64,000 bases of DNA from Pseudomonas graminis (GTDB lineage Bacteria > Pseudomonadota > Gammaproteobacteria > Pseudomonadales > Pseudomonadaceae), in the NCBI RefSeq assembly GCF_002093745.1, contig NZ_MTSB01000013.1:1-64000 (forward strand), in the 5' to 3' direction. The notes below the pieces were generated by a model. That model searched no databases. It was given only the letters and a program-made list of their open reading frames with translations, and was not told the origin of the DNA. Below, in pieces: positions 38,054 through 46,933 of this stretch (positions are counted from its first letter, which is position 1; every line of letters begins with the position of its first letter). The position numbers were made by a program, and so were the translations under genes.

Positions 38054-38866
38054 ATGAGCACCACTTCCAGAAAAACCGCCATTGTCACCGGCGCATCCTC
38101 CGGCATTGGCCGCGCGACAGCCGAGGCGCTGGTGCAGTCGGGCTATACCGTGTTCGGCACGAGCCGCAAGATCGGCGACGGTTTAGCGCAGATGTCCATG
38201 CTGACGTGCGACGTTACAAACGATGAATCTGTGCGCACGCTGGTTTCCACCGTGCTCGCGCAGACCGGGCGAATAGACCTGTTGGTCAACAATGCCGGCA
38301 TCGGACTGCTGGGTGGCGCAGAAGAGTTCTCGATCCCGCAGGTGCAGGCGCTGTTCGATGTCAACCTGTTCGGCGTGATCCGCATGACCAACGCGGTATT
38401 ACCGTCGATGCGCCAACGTGGCGAAGGGCGCATCATCAATATCGGATCAATTCTGGGCTTGGTGCCCGCACCCTACTCGTCTCATTATTCGGCGGCCAAG
38501 CACGCGCTGGAAGGCTATTCGGAATCGCTCGATCACGAAGTTCGCGCTTTCAATGTTCGCGTCTCGGTCATCGAACCGGCATTTGTACGAACCGTCTTCG
38601 ACCAAAACGGCATCGAGCCGGATTCGCGCTTGAAGGAATACGACCAGGCCCGGGTCGGGTTCAAGGCTCTGTTGGCCGATGTGATGCCAACAGCCGACCT
38701 GCCGGATGTCGTAGCGGCTGTCGTGCTGAAGGCGGCGAGCGATGCACGACCGAAACGTCGTTATACGGCTGGCAAGGCCGCGCGACAGATCAGCATGCTG
38801 CGTCGTTTTGCACCTGCAGGGCTGTTTGACAAGAACCTGCGCAAGCAATTTCGTTTGCCGGTGTGA
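38054..38866 (+). CDS. SDR-family oxidoreductase
   Basis: A 270-aa classical SDR with TGASSGIGRATAEAL, NNAGIGLLGG and YSAAKHALEGYSES; ATG 38054 follows GGAG. The C-terminal third is longer than in core SDRs, as in retinol-dehydrogenase-like members. It is last of the rightward run; the stop is 29 bp from the convergent MFS gene. Confidence 0.92.
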   Translation: MSTTSRKTAIVTGASSGIGRATAEALVQSGYTVFGTSRKIGDGLAQMSMLTCDVTNDESVRTLVSTVLAQTGRIDLLVNNAGIGLLGGAEEFSIPQVQALFDVNLFGVIRMTNAVLPSMRQRGEGRIINIGSILGLVPAPYSSHYSAAKHALEGYSESLDHEVRAFNVRVSVIEPAFVRTVFDQNGIEPDSRLKEYDQARVGFKALLADVMPTADLPDVVAAVVLKAASDARPKRRYTAGKAARQISMLRRFAPAGLFDKNLRKQFRLPV

Positions 38867-38895
38867 GGTGTGGGGCACGGGTCATGGCCGGTTTG

Positions 38896-40119
38896 TCAGC
38901 GCTTCGTCCCATATCCGTCGACAATAAAAAACAATGCCAGCAAGGCACCACTGATTCCCAGGGTGGCGGGTGCTCCCAGTGCCGCGGCACAGAGCCCCGC
39001 CAACAGTCCGCCGATGGCTTCGAAACCAAACCTCATTGCAATGTAGAACGCGATGATACGCCCGCGAAGCTCTGAGGGTGCCTGGCTTTGCAGCAGCATG
39101 TTGGTGCTGACGTTACTGGCGGTAATCCCGAAACCCACCAGTGCCAGCAGCCCCAACGCCACGGTCAGCGGAAGACTGAAGCCCAGCCCGAGCATCGCAG
39201 CTGAACAACACACGACGGCCATCGAAATGAATACGTGAAGCCGGTCAAGCGTCCCGCCTAACGCAAGCATCAACGTAGCGATAAACGCGCCAGCGCCGGC
39301 AGCGCCCCACAACCACCCCAATGTCTGAGCGTCACCGGCATAGTCGGTCTTTGCCAGGATGGGCAGCAACACCGCGTAGTTTGAGGCCAGCAGGTTCACT
39401 GCCACCACGCTGATGATCAAGCGACGGACACTCACTGTGCGCCATATATAGCTCAACCCCTCCTTGAACATCTGACCGGTAGAACCGATTGCCCTCGCGA
39501 CAGGCGCTATTTTCGTTCTGCTCAGGCTGACCAGCAAAAGCGTGAATGCGATGGAAGTCATGAGAAAGCATGCCCCCTCGCCACTGACCGTAATCAGTAC
39601 ACCTGCCAGGGGCGGGCCAATGAAGCGAGCTGCATTGATGAGCATGGCATTGAGCGCCAAGGCATTTGGAAGGTCAGCCGGGTCCGGTACAAAGCTCCCG
39701 ATGAGTGCCTGACGAAGAGGCGTTTCTACCGCATTCAGCAGCCCGAGGATCAATGCCATGACGATGATTGCGACGTCCGTCATCCATCCTGTCCAGGCCA
39801 GCACGGCCAGGGAAAACGACTGGATGGCCAACAATCCTTGAGCCAGGATCAGCAGCCGACGCTTGTCATGACGGTCGATCCAGGCACCTGCCAACGGGCC
39901 GACCACCAACTGCGGCGCCAGTGTGAGAAACGTCAGCAGCCCCAATAACAGTGCAGAGGATGTCAGGTGGTAGGCCAGCCAGGATAGCGCCACCTGCTGC
40001 ACCCACTTGCCGAGGGTAGAGATGGCCTGACCCGCAAAATAAATCTGGAAATTTCGATGCGCCAAGGCCCGCACCGGAGCGGGCCAACGCGTTGGAACTG
40101 AATCAGGGGACGATTGCAT
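38896..40119 (-). CDS. MFS exporter (MFS_3/EntS-like)
   Basis: A 407-aa twelve-helix transporter of the major facilitator superfamily. Features such as GPLAGAWIDRHDKRR between helices 2 and 3, SNVSTNMLLQ and LRGRIIAFY are typical of the enterobactin-exporter-like group that expels siderophores or drugs. It converges with the SDR run. Substrate unknown. Confidence 0.88.
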   Translation of the reverse strand: MQSSPDSVPTRWPAPVRALAHRNFQIYFAGQAISTLGKWVQQVALSWLAYHLTSSALLLGLLTFLTLAPQLVVGPLAGAWIDRHDKRRLLILAQGLLAIQSFSLAVLAWTGWMTDVAIIVMALILGLLNAVETPLRQALIGSFVPDPADLPNALALNAMLINAARFIGPPLAGVLITVSGEGACFLMTSIAFTLLLVSLSRTKIAPVARAIGSTGQMFKEGLSYIWRTVSVRRLIISVVAVNLLASNYAVLLPILAKTDYAGDAQTLGWLWGAAGAGAFIATLMLALGGTLDRLHVFISMAVVCCSAAMLGLGFSLPLTVALGLLALVGFGITASNVSTNMLLQSQAPSELRGRIIAFYIAMRFGFEAIGGLLAGLCAAALGAPATLGISGALLALFFIVDGYGTKR

Positions 40120-40196
40120 GGAGCCCTCACCTAAGGCCCTTCGCGTTCACCCCTGGCAAGCTGGAGATCGTGCGCGAAAGGCACGATTACGCCAGC

Positions 40197-40874
40197 TCAT
40201 TCTGGAAGCTGACAGCCTTTTTTCTTCAGTGACTCGAGTACCCAGGAGCGATCATTTTCACCGTTGGCGATCTGCTCCAATTGCTTTTGCTCTGCATGGT
40301 GCTTGGCTGCTGCCCGGTCATAGACCTCGGCAACCTGGTCGTAAGGAACGCACAGCAAGCCGTCGTCGTCCCCAATCACCAGATCTCCCGCCTCGATGAC
40401 CATGCCATCAATGGCGATCGGCACATTGATTTCACCTGGCCCGTCTTTATAAGGCCCCCGGTGCGAAACGCCCGCTGCAAACATCGGAAAGTCGCCTGCA
40501 CCGATGCTGGCGGCATCACGGATTGCCCCGTTGATGACGATGCCCGCCACCCCCCGTTTTACAGCATAAGCCACCATCATTTCGCCGATCAGCGCATTCG
40601 TCAGGTCTCCCCCCGCATCCACCACGATCACATCACCCGGCTGTGCGATGTCAATGGCGTAATGCAGCATCAGGTTGTCGCCCGGGCGGGCTTTAACCGT
40701 CAAGGCCGGGCCGGCGAGAACACCGGCACGGTGCATGGGTCGCAGTTGCGATCCGCCAGCGGTCATCCGGTTCATCGAGTCACTGACATTGGCCACCGGG
40801 ACATCGCGGTAGCGTGCGACCCATTCCGGGCTGACTTTGCGGGCTGCATCGAGAACTCTGAATCCGATCGTCAT
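40197..40874 (-). CDS. RraA-like protein (HMG aldolase / oxaloacetate decarboxylase fold)
   Basis: A protein of about 225 aa; ATG 40874 is preferred over the longer open frame. The signature GDVIVVDAGGDLTNALIGE and the metal/substrate site GAIRDAASIG (Arg-Asp pair) identify the RraA/4-hydroxy-4-methyl-2-oxoglutarate aldolase family. The charged C-terminal extension (KHHAEQKQLEQ) is typical of catabolic members rather than RNase E inhibitors. It is divergent from a 2-hydroxyacid dehydrogenase and close to an ACS transporter and IclR, so a hydroxy- or sugar-acid pathway is likely. Confidence 0.87.
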   Translation of the reverse strand: MTIGFRVLDAARKVSPEWVARYRDVPVANVSDSMNRMTAGGSQLRPMHRAGVLAGPALTVKARPGDNLMLHYAIDIAQPGDVIVVDAGGDLTNALIGEMMVAYAVKRGVAGIVINGAIRDAASIGAGDFPMFAAGVSHRGPYKDGPGEINVPIAIDGMVIEAGDLVIGDDDGLLCVPYDQVAEVYDRAAAKHHAEQKQLEQIANGENDRSWVLESLKKKGCQLPE

Positions 40875-40935
40875 GTGGCTTTTCTCTCTTGAAATTATTG
40901 GATGCCGACAGGTCACAAGAACCTTATAACAGAAT

Positions 40936-41030
40936 GTCATTTCATTTTAATACGTTCAAGAGGCGAAATTCTCAACGAAGCGCCGCTCGTCAAGATTATT
41001 TATCCGATTATATTGCAACGTCATTTCATT
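40936..41030. promoter_or_regulatory. Paired GTCATTTCATT elements, candidate operator
   Basis: The same 11-mer occurs at 40936-40946 and 41020-41030, 84 bp apart (about eight helical turns), in the AT-rich divergent region between the rraA-like and dehydrogenase genes. They may be sites for the IclR regulator encoded downstream. Binding is inference. Confidence 0.4.
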
Positions 41031-41104
41031 ATGGTAGGGTTCAGTCAAGTGCTGATGACCTCTGGCCAACCGCGCACGAACCCTATAAGAACAAGGTATT
41101 GATC

Positions 41105-42088
41105 ATGAATCGGAAGATCCTGCTGACAGGCCCCGAACTGGCGGCCGATGCGATGGCGTACGCTGCGTCCCAAGGCATCACCATCATCCCCACCACGCCC
41201 TACATGCCCGCCGAAGCGCTGACTGCAAAGATCCGTGATGAACAGCCTCATGCGATCATCGTGCGTCAGGGCAAGCTGACCAGGGACATGATCCAGGCCT
41301 CAAGCAATCTGAAGATCATCGCCAAGCATGGCGTGGGTTACGACACCATCGACATACAGGCGGCGGCTGACAGCAACGTTCCCGTGACCATCGCATTCGG
41401 TGCCAATGCCCAGTCGGTGGCAGAGCATGCCTTTGCGCTGATGTTCAGCGTGGCGCGCCAGACCGCCGCACTCGATGCCCGGATGCGGGCGGGCCACTGG
41501 GACAAGGCCACCGCCAACGGGGTCGAGCTTTTTGGCAAGACGCTGGGCCTGGTGGGCCTGGGTTCCATCGGCAGCATCCTGATGGACCTGGTCGCCCCGT
41601 TGCGCATGAACGTAAAAGTCTTCGACCCTTACCTCAAAACACTCCCTGATCGCGATTACGTCGCGCGTGAAACCGACTTCAATCGGCTGCTGGCTACCAG
41701 CGATGTCATCAGCCTTCACTGCCCTCTTACCGACGAGAACGGCAACCTCTTCGGCCGCGAACAGTTCGAGCGCATGCGACCCACCAGCATTCTGATCAAT
41801 ACTGCACGCGGCGAGCTTGTCGACACGGCAGCGCTGGTCGAAGCCTTGAAGACAGGTCAGATCCTCGGAGCCGGGCTGGACACTTTCAACCCTGAACCAC
41901 CTTCCGCGGACAGCCCTTTGTGGAGCCTTGGGAATCTGGTGGCGACACCTCACGTCGGCGCCAACACCACCGACTCCCGCGACCGGGTCGGACTGCTGGC
42001 TGTTCAGCAGATCGTGATGGCGTGGGAAGGCGGTCATCTTGACCCCCGCAGCATCGTCAACCGACGCTTGCTATCGGCTGAAGCCTGA
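41105..42088 (+). CDS. D-2-hydroxyacid dehydrogenase
   Basis: A protein of about 327 aa from ATG 41105, with AAGGT upstream; the frame open from 40889 runs through promoter sequence. NAD motif GLVGLGSIGSILMD. The catalytic triad is Arg in NTARGELVD, Glu in FNPEPPS and His in TPHVGANT. It is similar to phosphoglycerate or hydroxypyruvate/glyoxylate reductase branches. Upstream of an MFS anion transporter, it probably oxidises an imported hydroxy acid. Confidence 0.93.
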   Translation: MNRKILLTGPELAADAMAYAASQGITIIPTTPYMPAEALTAKIRDEQPHAIIVRQGKLTRDMIQASSNLKIIAKHGVGYDTIDIQAAADSNVPVTIAFGANAQSVAEHAFALMFSVARQTAALDARMRAGHWDKATANGVELFGKTLGLVGLGSIGSILMDLVAPLRMNVKVFDPYLKTLPDRDYVARETDFNRLLATSDVISLHCPLTDENGNLFGREQFERMRPTSILINTARGELVDTAALVEALKTGQILGAGLDTFNPEPPSADSPLWSLGNLVATPHVGANTTDSRDRVGLLAVQQIVMAWEGGHLDPRSIVNRRLLSAEA

Positions 42089-42170
42089 CGTTTCACGACC
42101 GGATCGGCACACCCGAGCCCGCGATAACCTGCACACCGATTCTCCAGAAAAATAAGCATAGGAGAGCATC

Positions 42171-43505
42171 ATGGCCGTAGCCCCAGCCTCACCCGGCATC
42201 AGTGAATTAGAACGTCTGACGATGAAACGCGTGGCCTGGCGCCTGCTTCCCTTTCTGATTATCTGCTACCTGATCGCTATCATCGATCGCGGCAACATCG
42301 GGATGGCATCGCTGCAAATGAACCATGATCTGGGCCTGAGCCCGGCCATTTTCGGGTTTGCCAGCAGTCTGTTTTTCGTTTCATATTTTCTGGTCGAAGT
42401 ACCCAGCAACCTGGCCCTGCAAAAATTCGGCGCACGGGTATGGATCGCCAGAATCATGATCACCTGGGGCATCGTCTCCGCGGGCACTGCGTTTGTTCAG
42501 GGTGCGAACTCCCTGTACGTCATGCGCTTTCTACTGGGCGCGGCGGAAGCCGGCTTTTTCCCGGGCGTTCTGCTCTACCTCACTTACTGGCTGCCGGCAG
42601 CTTATCGGGCACGCATGGTCGCCATCTTCATGGTCGCGATCCCGGGCGCTAACTTTATTGGCTCGCCGTTATCCGGGTTGCTGCTCAGTCTGGATGGCTG
42701 GATGGGGATGCGAGGCTGGCATTGGCTGTTCATTCTGGAAGGCATTCCGGCGGTATTGCTGGGTATTGCCTGCCTGTTTGTACTGACGGATCGTCCTGAA
42801 CAAGCGAAGTGGCTGACTGACCAACAACGCCATTGGCTCACCGGAAGGCTCGCGGAGGAGCGTGCGAAGAAAACCAACATCGGGCATATCTCGCTTTGGA
42901 AGCTGCTCAAGCACAAAGATATCTGGGTGCTTGCACTGATCTACTCCGGAGCCTCCGCAGCGGGCAGTACCATGAGCGTCTGGGCGCCGCAGCTGTTGAA
43001 AACCTTCGGCCTGTCCAACCTGGAAATAGGCCTGGTCAATGCCATCCCCTATGGCATTGCCTCGGTGGCGATGATCATTTGGGGCCGTAGCTCCGACCGC
43101 ACCAACGAGCGCCGCTGGCACACCTCGCTGACCTTGCTGCTGATTACCGCAGGCCTGCTGCTGGCACTGGTGACGTCCTCGCTTGCCGCGACCGTCTTCC
43201 TGCTCACGATGGTGCTGATCGGTGCCTACTCGATGAAAGGCCCCTTCTGGGCACTGGTGTCTGGCTGGCTGTCTTCGTCCACCGCGGCCGCCGGCCTGGC
43301 CGCAATCGGCGCACTTGCCAACCTGATAGGCGGCGGGTTGATGGTCAACGCTTATGGCGCCATTCATGAAGCCACCGGCAGCTATGCCATTGCCATGCTG
43401 CCATTGGCTGCACTGTGTGCGACAGGCGGAATCATGGTGCTGATCATGGGCCGCAAGCGTCAGAAAGAAGCGTCTTCCTGCCCAGACCTTTCGAAAGCAA
43501 ACTGA
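42171..43505 (+). CDS. MFS transporter, anion:cation symporter family
   Basis: A 444-aa twelve-helix protein of the ACS branch. The N-terminal RVAWRLLPFLIICYLIAIID segment, NIGMASLQMN and FFPGVLLYLTYWLP are characteristic of sugar-acid and organic-acid importers such as GudP and phthalate permeases. ATG 42171 has an AGGAG site. It is probably co-transcribed with the hydroxyacid dehydrogenase 82 bp upstream. Confidence 0.92.
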   Translation: MAVAPASPGISELERLTMKRVAWRLLPFLIICYLIAIIDRGNIGMASLQMNHDLGLSPAIFGFASSLFFVSYFLVEVPSNLALQKFGARVWIARIMITWGIVSAGTAFVQGANSLYVMRFLLGAAEAGFFPGVLLYLTYWLPAAYRARMVAIFMVAIPGANFIGSPLSGLLLSLDGWMGMRGWHWLFILEGIPAVLLGIACLFVLTDRPEQAKWLTDQQRHWLTGRLAEERAKKTNIGHISLWKLLKHKDIWVLALIYSGASAAGSTMSVWAPQLLKTFGLSNLEIGLVNAIPYGIASVAMIIWGRSSDRTNERRWHTSLTLLLITAGLLLALVTSSLAATVFLLTMVLIGAYSMKGPFWALVSGWLSSSTAAAGLAAIGALANLIGGGLMVNAYGAIHEATGSYAIAMLPLAALCATGGIMVLIMGRKRQKEASSCPDLSKAN

Positions 43506-43519
43506 CGCGTTCTCTGCGC

Positions 43520-43552
43520 AACGCCATTGGCATTGAAGATGCCAATGGCGTT
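43520..43552. terminator. Perfect 14-bp-arm hairpin after MFS gene
   Basis: AACGCCATTGGCAT pairs perfectly with ATGCCAATGGCGTT across the loop TGAAG, 15 bp downstream of the MFS stop and 94 bp before the convergent IclR stop. A T-tract is missing. It probably ends or stabilises both transcripts. Confidence 0.5.
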
Positions 43553-43645
43553 GACGCTGGCACCCTGGACCTGTTGATCCAATGGGTTCCGAAGAGAAGG
43601 ATCACCGCCGAACGCTTCGCGACAACCCTCTCGAACTCTACGGTT

Positions 43646-44380
43646 TCAGTTAACCGCGTCGGCTTTCAGAGCATCCTTTGAAAGCGGATCGGCCCGATGC
43701 TGTTTGCCGCCCAGGCTGCGCGTCAGGTCATCAGCAACGTCAGAGAACACTTTCCCCAATCGCTGGGCATGCTCTTCCGTCAAGCGGCTGGCCGGCCCGG
43801 AAATAACCAAGGCCCCGACCAGCTCATTCAATGGCCCGAACACAGGCAGCGCCATCGAGGCCGCATGAGGATCGGTGGCGCCGCACGAATAGATAGGCTC
43901 CATTCCCTCCACAGCGTCTGTGACGCGCAACGCCTGCGCACCCGCCGCCCGGTCCATCGGCCGCATATCACCGGGTTGAAGGTGGAGCCGAAGCGGATGA
44001 GGCGAATTCACGCGGTACTGACACAGCCGATAGGCGCCATGCCGGACATAAAAAGAAGCGGTCTCCCCGGTTTCATCGGTCAGGCGTTGCAGCCTTGGCA
44101 ACACATGCCGCTCCAGGTCCAGTGCTTCCTGATAAACAGCGTTAAGCCGCATCACTTCACTGGCCAGCATGTAGCGACCATCCGACAAGCGCGTCACAAA
44201 ACCATGATTCTCCAGGGACACCATGAGGCGCATGATCGTGCTTTTTATCAGGCCTGTGCGCTCGGTAAGCTCCACCAGATTCAGGGCCGTGTCCCCCACC
44301 TGAAACGCGGTCAGAACGGTCAGCACACGATCAGCAGACGCAACACCACTGACGGCTGGCCTTGGACGCGTTTTAACCAT
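43646..44380 (-). CDS. IclR-family transcriptional regulator
   Basis: A 244-aa protein with an N-terminal winged helix (LVELTERTGLIKSTIMRLMV) and a C-terminal IclR effector domain. It lies convergent to the MFS gene, at the end of the RraA/dehydrogenase/transporter group, and is the natural candidate regulator of it. The effector is probably the imported acid or a product. Confidence 0.92.
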   Translation of the reverse strand: MVKTRPRPAVSGVASADRVLTVLTAFQVGDTALNLVELTERTGLIKSTIMRLMVSLENHGFVTRLSDGRYMLASEVMRLNAVYQEALDLERHVLPRLQRLTDETGETASFYVRHGAYRLCQYRVNSPHPLRLHLQPGDMRPMDRAAGAQALRVTDAVEGMEPIYSCGATDPHAASMALPVFGPLNELVGALVISGPASRLTEEHAQRLGKVFSDVADDLTRSLGGKQHRADPLSKDALKADAVN

Positions 44381-44565
44381 TGAATAGATGCTCCACTTGT
44401 CATGTGTCGTTCAGCGGTGACTGAACCTGTGGACGTCATTATCCGTTAGCCGCGCCTTGATCGCCATGAGTCAGTTGGGGGCTTCTGACTGAACGGGTTA
44501 TGCCTGAGCGTCAAAGTGGATCAATCTGATAGGCCCACATGAACACGCCAACGGAAGACGTTGCC

Positions 44566-44982
44566 TCAACAGGATTTATCTCCCGCCAGCCATCTCCTGA
44601 CACCCTCGAGGGCAGGACGTTTCGTGCCAACCGCACTCAGTCCTTTTAGGGTGTAAAGCCTGATCAGTGTCGAGGCCCCAGATACTGGGGCGATGTCGAT
44701 TATGGAGAGATTCAATCGCACGCCTTGGGCGATCATCCGCTGGGTAATTCGACCCTCACGAATCTCTGAGTCGAACTCGTTCTCCACGGTCACGGGGGTG
44801 CCCATAGGTGAGTGCTCCAAGCAGAGACGGCTTGCGTCCCGAAGATTTCGATACGCTGCCGCAGCACTCAAATCTGTGTGGATCTCACCGTCAAAACTCC
44901 TGGAGTCGGTAAGCAGATCGGTAGCGCTGTTTGTGCAACCGACGAGCAAAATTGACGCAGCAAGAATTTCTGAAAGCTTCAC
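44566..44982 (-). CDS. Small lipoprotein of unknown function
   Basis: A 138-aa product starting at GTG 44982 with an AAGGAAA site. Lipobox LVGC at about 13-16 predicts an outer-membrane or periplasmic lipoprotein. The mature part has two Cys (in SRLCLEHSP and the terminal KSC) and the segment GVRLNLSIIDIAPVSGASTL. I do not recognise the family. It marks the left edge of the accessory region. Confidence 0.75.
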   Translation of the reverse strand: MKLSEILAASILLVGCTNSATDLLTDSRSFDGEIHTDLSAAAAYRNLRDASRLCLEHSPMGTPVTVENEFDSEIREGRITQRMIAQGVRLNLSIIDIAPVSGASTLIRLYTLKGLSAVGTKRPALEGVRRWLAGDKSC

Positions 44983-45015
44983 GGATTTTCCTTAGGCAGG
45001 ACGGATGACTAGACT

Positions 45016-45267
45016 CTAGACCGACAGCAAGGTAGTTGATAGTGGTGCAGCGGTCTTGAATATCAGATTGGCCTGGCGGGTATCGACACTACACTGATTG
45101 CCCGCTTTTACCACCTGTTGTCGCTGGACGTACATCAGTTGTGGGCATATTTGAGGCTCGGTTTTTGGCTGATTGCTGGGTTGTGGAAGCAGCAAAACCA
45201 TGTAGCCACTCACCAACCCCACGACCAAAGTAAGCAGCGCATTTTTTAGCTCTTTTTTATTCATCAT
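45016..45267 (-). CDS. Small single-pass membrane protein
   Basis: An 83-aa protein with basic N-terminus MMNKKELKN and one membrane helix (about 9-28), then a short periplasmic tail with two Cys. A good AGAGG site precedes two tandem ATGs (45267 and 45264). No family recognised. It lies 33 bp upstream of the lipoprotein gene on the same strand, so the two may be co-transcribed. Confidence 0.6.
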   Translation of the reverse strand: MMNKKELKNALLTLVVGLVSGYMVLLLPQPSNQPKTEPQICPQLMYVQRQQVVKAGNQCSVDTRQANLIFKTAAPLSTTLLSV

Positions 45268-45740
45268 TGCCCACCTCTTTTTTTAAGGGCAACAGTTGGA
45301 ATAACGGCAGATTTTTTTCTGACCAGGTTTGCTTACTATTTACTGGGGGGTGGTCATCGCGGTCTCGCTCGCTGTGTGATTTCTTGATCGTGCTGTCACG
45401 ACCCATTGCAGGCGATATTTTCACTGGAGTTTTGCTGTGTCATCGGCAGGGGTTTGCATGGTTTTCGCAAATCCTGAAACCCGAATTTGCGAAGTCAGCT
45501 GGACGCGAACAGCCATTATGCGCACGTTGGTTATGTCGAATCGATCCGTTGTCATCGCGACTGGCGACTATGTCGAGATAGCGCAGAGAGGAACCGTCGT
45601 CATGGACAACCAGACAGGCTCTGATCGCTGTGCTGCAATCTTGAGTTCAACGTAATGGGGAGAGTCAGCCTTGGCCTCTCGAGCGTGATATCAACATCGA
45701 TGCGCCAGCAGAAAACCGTCACTGGAAAACTTGAAAACTT
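45268..45740. other. Gene-poor stretch holding a decayed small gene
   Basis: Apart from the remnant at about 45469-45655 I see no convincing gene in these 470 bp. A T-rich run (ATTTTTTTCTG) near 45310 follows no clear stem. Confidence 0.5.
45469..45655 (+). pseudogene. Decayed copy of the small gene at 61.5 kb
   Basis: This stretch aligns with about 61405-61590. Shared blocks include TCGAATCGATCC, CGACTATGT-GAGATAG, ACCGTC-TCATGGACA and an identical 18-mer GGCTCTGATCGCTGTGCT. Relative to the intact small gene at 61534 it lacks about 12 bases after ATGGACA and then runs to an early end, so the product is broken. An overlapping frame (45454-45655) remains open but has no recognised function. 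Confidence 0.6.
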
Positions 45741-46196
45741 TTAAAGCACGATCATATCTTCGATGGCTGCCTCATAGGCATACCTCTCAAATATGAAGGG
45801 GCCAATTCCAGCTATGATTTGAGGCTCTTCATAGCCGTTTTCGTAAGCAAATAAAGCCCACGTGAAACATTCATCACTTTGACGAACACATACTGAATAG
45901 GCGCCACAGCCCATGTCGCCGCACTCCGGACACATGTAAAGTAGAACACGATCACTTTCTATTTCTGTGTGTTCGCGTAGAAGCAAACGAGACTTGGACA
46001 CGCTGTTTGACTCCGTAAAGCCCTTGACAAAACAGCCCATAAAATCTGAGTGACCGCCCGCAGCAGACACAAGAGCATCGAGAAGTGAACATTCATTAAT
46101 GAGGAAATCAATGGAGAGTCGCTCGACCGCGGAGCAACCGTTCAAGGAGCTTCCCGGACGAAATAAACGCTGAGATGAGAGCGAGCTAATGTCCAT
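45741..46196 (-). CDS. Hypothetical protein with CPECGD motif (possible immunity protein)
   Basis: A 151-aa soluble protein. The motif MCPECGDMGCGAYSV, with clustered cysteines, and the acidic composition resemble small proteins often found singly in toxin/immunity loci. I cannot assign a family with confidence. No adjacent toxin gene is visible. Low-GC flanks and orphan position fit a mobile cargo gene. Confidence 0.65.
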   Translation of the reverse strand: MDISSLSSQRLFRPGSSLNGCSAVERLSIDFLINECSLLDALVSAAGGHSDFMGCFVKGFTESNSVSKSRLLLREHTEIESDRVLLYMCPECGDMGCGAYSVCVRQSDECFTWALFAYENGYEEPQIIAGIGPFIFERYAYEAAIEDMIVL

Positions 46197-46315
46197 GCCT
46201 GCGAACCATTTTATGCACTGAATACCCGAGGCATTAGATGCATTATCGAAAAAGGAGCCAGCCAGAAAAGACGATTGAGGAGGCAGATCCTAAACGCGCC
46301 AATCCTTTGATTATA

Positions 46316-46340
46316 TGGTGTCCCAAGCGAGGTTCGAACC
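46316..46340 (-). repeat. 3' tRNA-end fragment, possible attachment-site remnant
   Basis: On the reverse strand the sequence reads as a T-loop (GGTTCGAACC), the 3' T-stem, the 3' acceptor strand and terminal CCA of a tRNA. The 5' T-stem does not pair and no cloverleaf precedes it, so it is not an intact tRNA. Integrases commonly duplicate exactly this part of a tRNA gene at the far end of an island. Confidence 0.5.
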
Positions 46341-46517
46341 ATTAACTGCAGTGACCAACTTATAATCAATCGTATAAAACACATATGGCATTGATTCTTA
46401 TAGATTTTTTTAAAACATCAATGGCGCACCCAGGCGCGCTTTTGAAGGTACGCAAGTATTCTTTCCAATACAGACTTGCACTTCATCACTTGAAGGAAAC
46501 CAGACACAAGCCGATAT

Positions 46518-46550
46518 GACATGGTTGAAACCGAAGGTTTCAACCATGTC
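46518..46550. repeat. Perfect hairpin with 15-bp arms
   Basis: GACATGGTTGAAACC and its exact complement flank the loop GAA. There is no T-tract on either side and no clear gene end nearby. It could be a terminator fossil, a small-RNA stem or a mobile-element end. Confidence 0.5.
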
Positions 46551-46933
46551 GGCATGTGACAAAATTGATATCGTTGAGATGCGTGAAAATGACTGAGGCA
46601 CCGCTCACGAACAGCTTTGGTTAATCTGAGAGGGGCACTACAAGCTAAGCGGCGGGAAGCTGAAGCTCACCGTCGATGTAGGAGATGGATTAAGAGGATG
46701 CTGGCACCCTCATCAAGTGCTTAAAAGGCACGTAAAGTGGAGCCTGTACGTAGAGCCCTCACGAACCAACCCCAATCTCTCTCGCGTCAAGCTTCTTGTC
46801 AGAATGTCCTAAAGTGGGCACTCAGACCTCCTAGTCTTGAGATTTCGGAATACTGACCTAGAATACCATCATTATGCTACCATGCACGGTTTGCAGCTGA
46901 CGTCGAAGCGTTCAGAATTTATAGCCACTACGG

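Larger units (their letters stand above)
46197..46933. other. Long gene-poor stretch with tRNA fragment and hairpin
   Basis: This 737-bp low-GC interval contains the 3' tRNA-end fragment (46316-46340) and a 15-bp-arm hairpin (46518-46550). A 63-codon frame on the reverse strand (46410-46601) is formed partly by that hairpin and is not supported as a gene. Confidence 0.6.

Noticed and set aside
45267..45581. 104-codon forward frame
   Set aside because: Overlaps promoter and pseudogene sequence; composition is not protein-like.
46410..46601. 63-codon reverse frame
   Set aside because: Part of it is formed by the 33-bp hairpin; no ribosome binding site or family resemblance.
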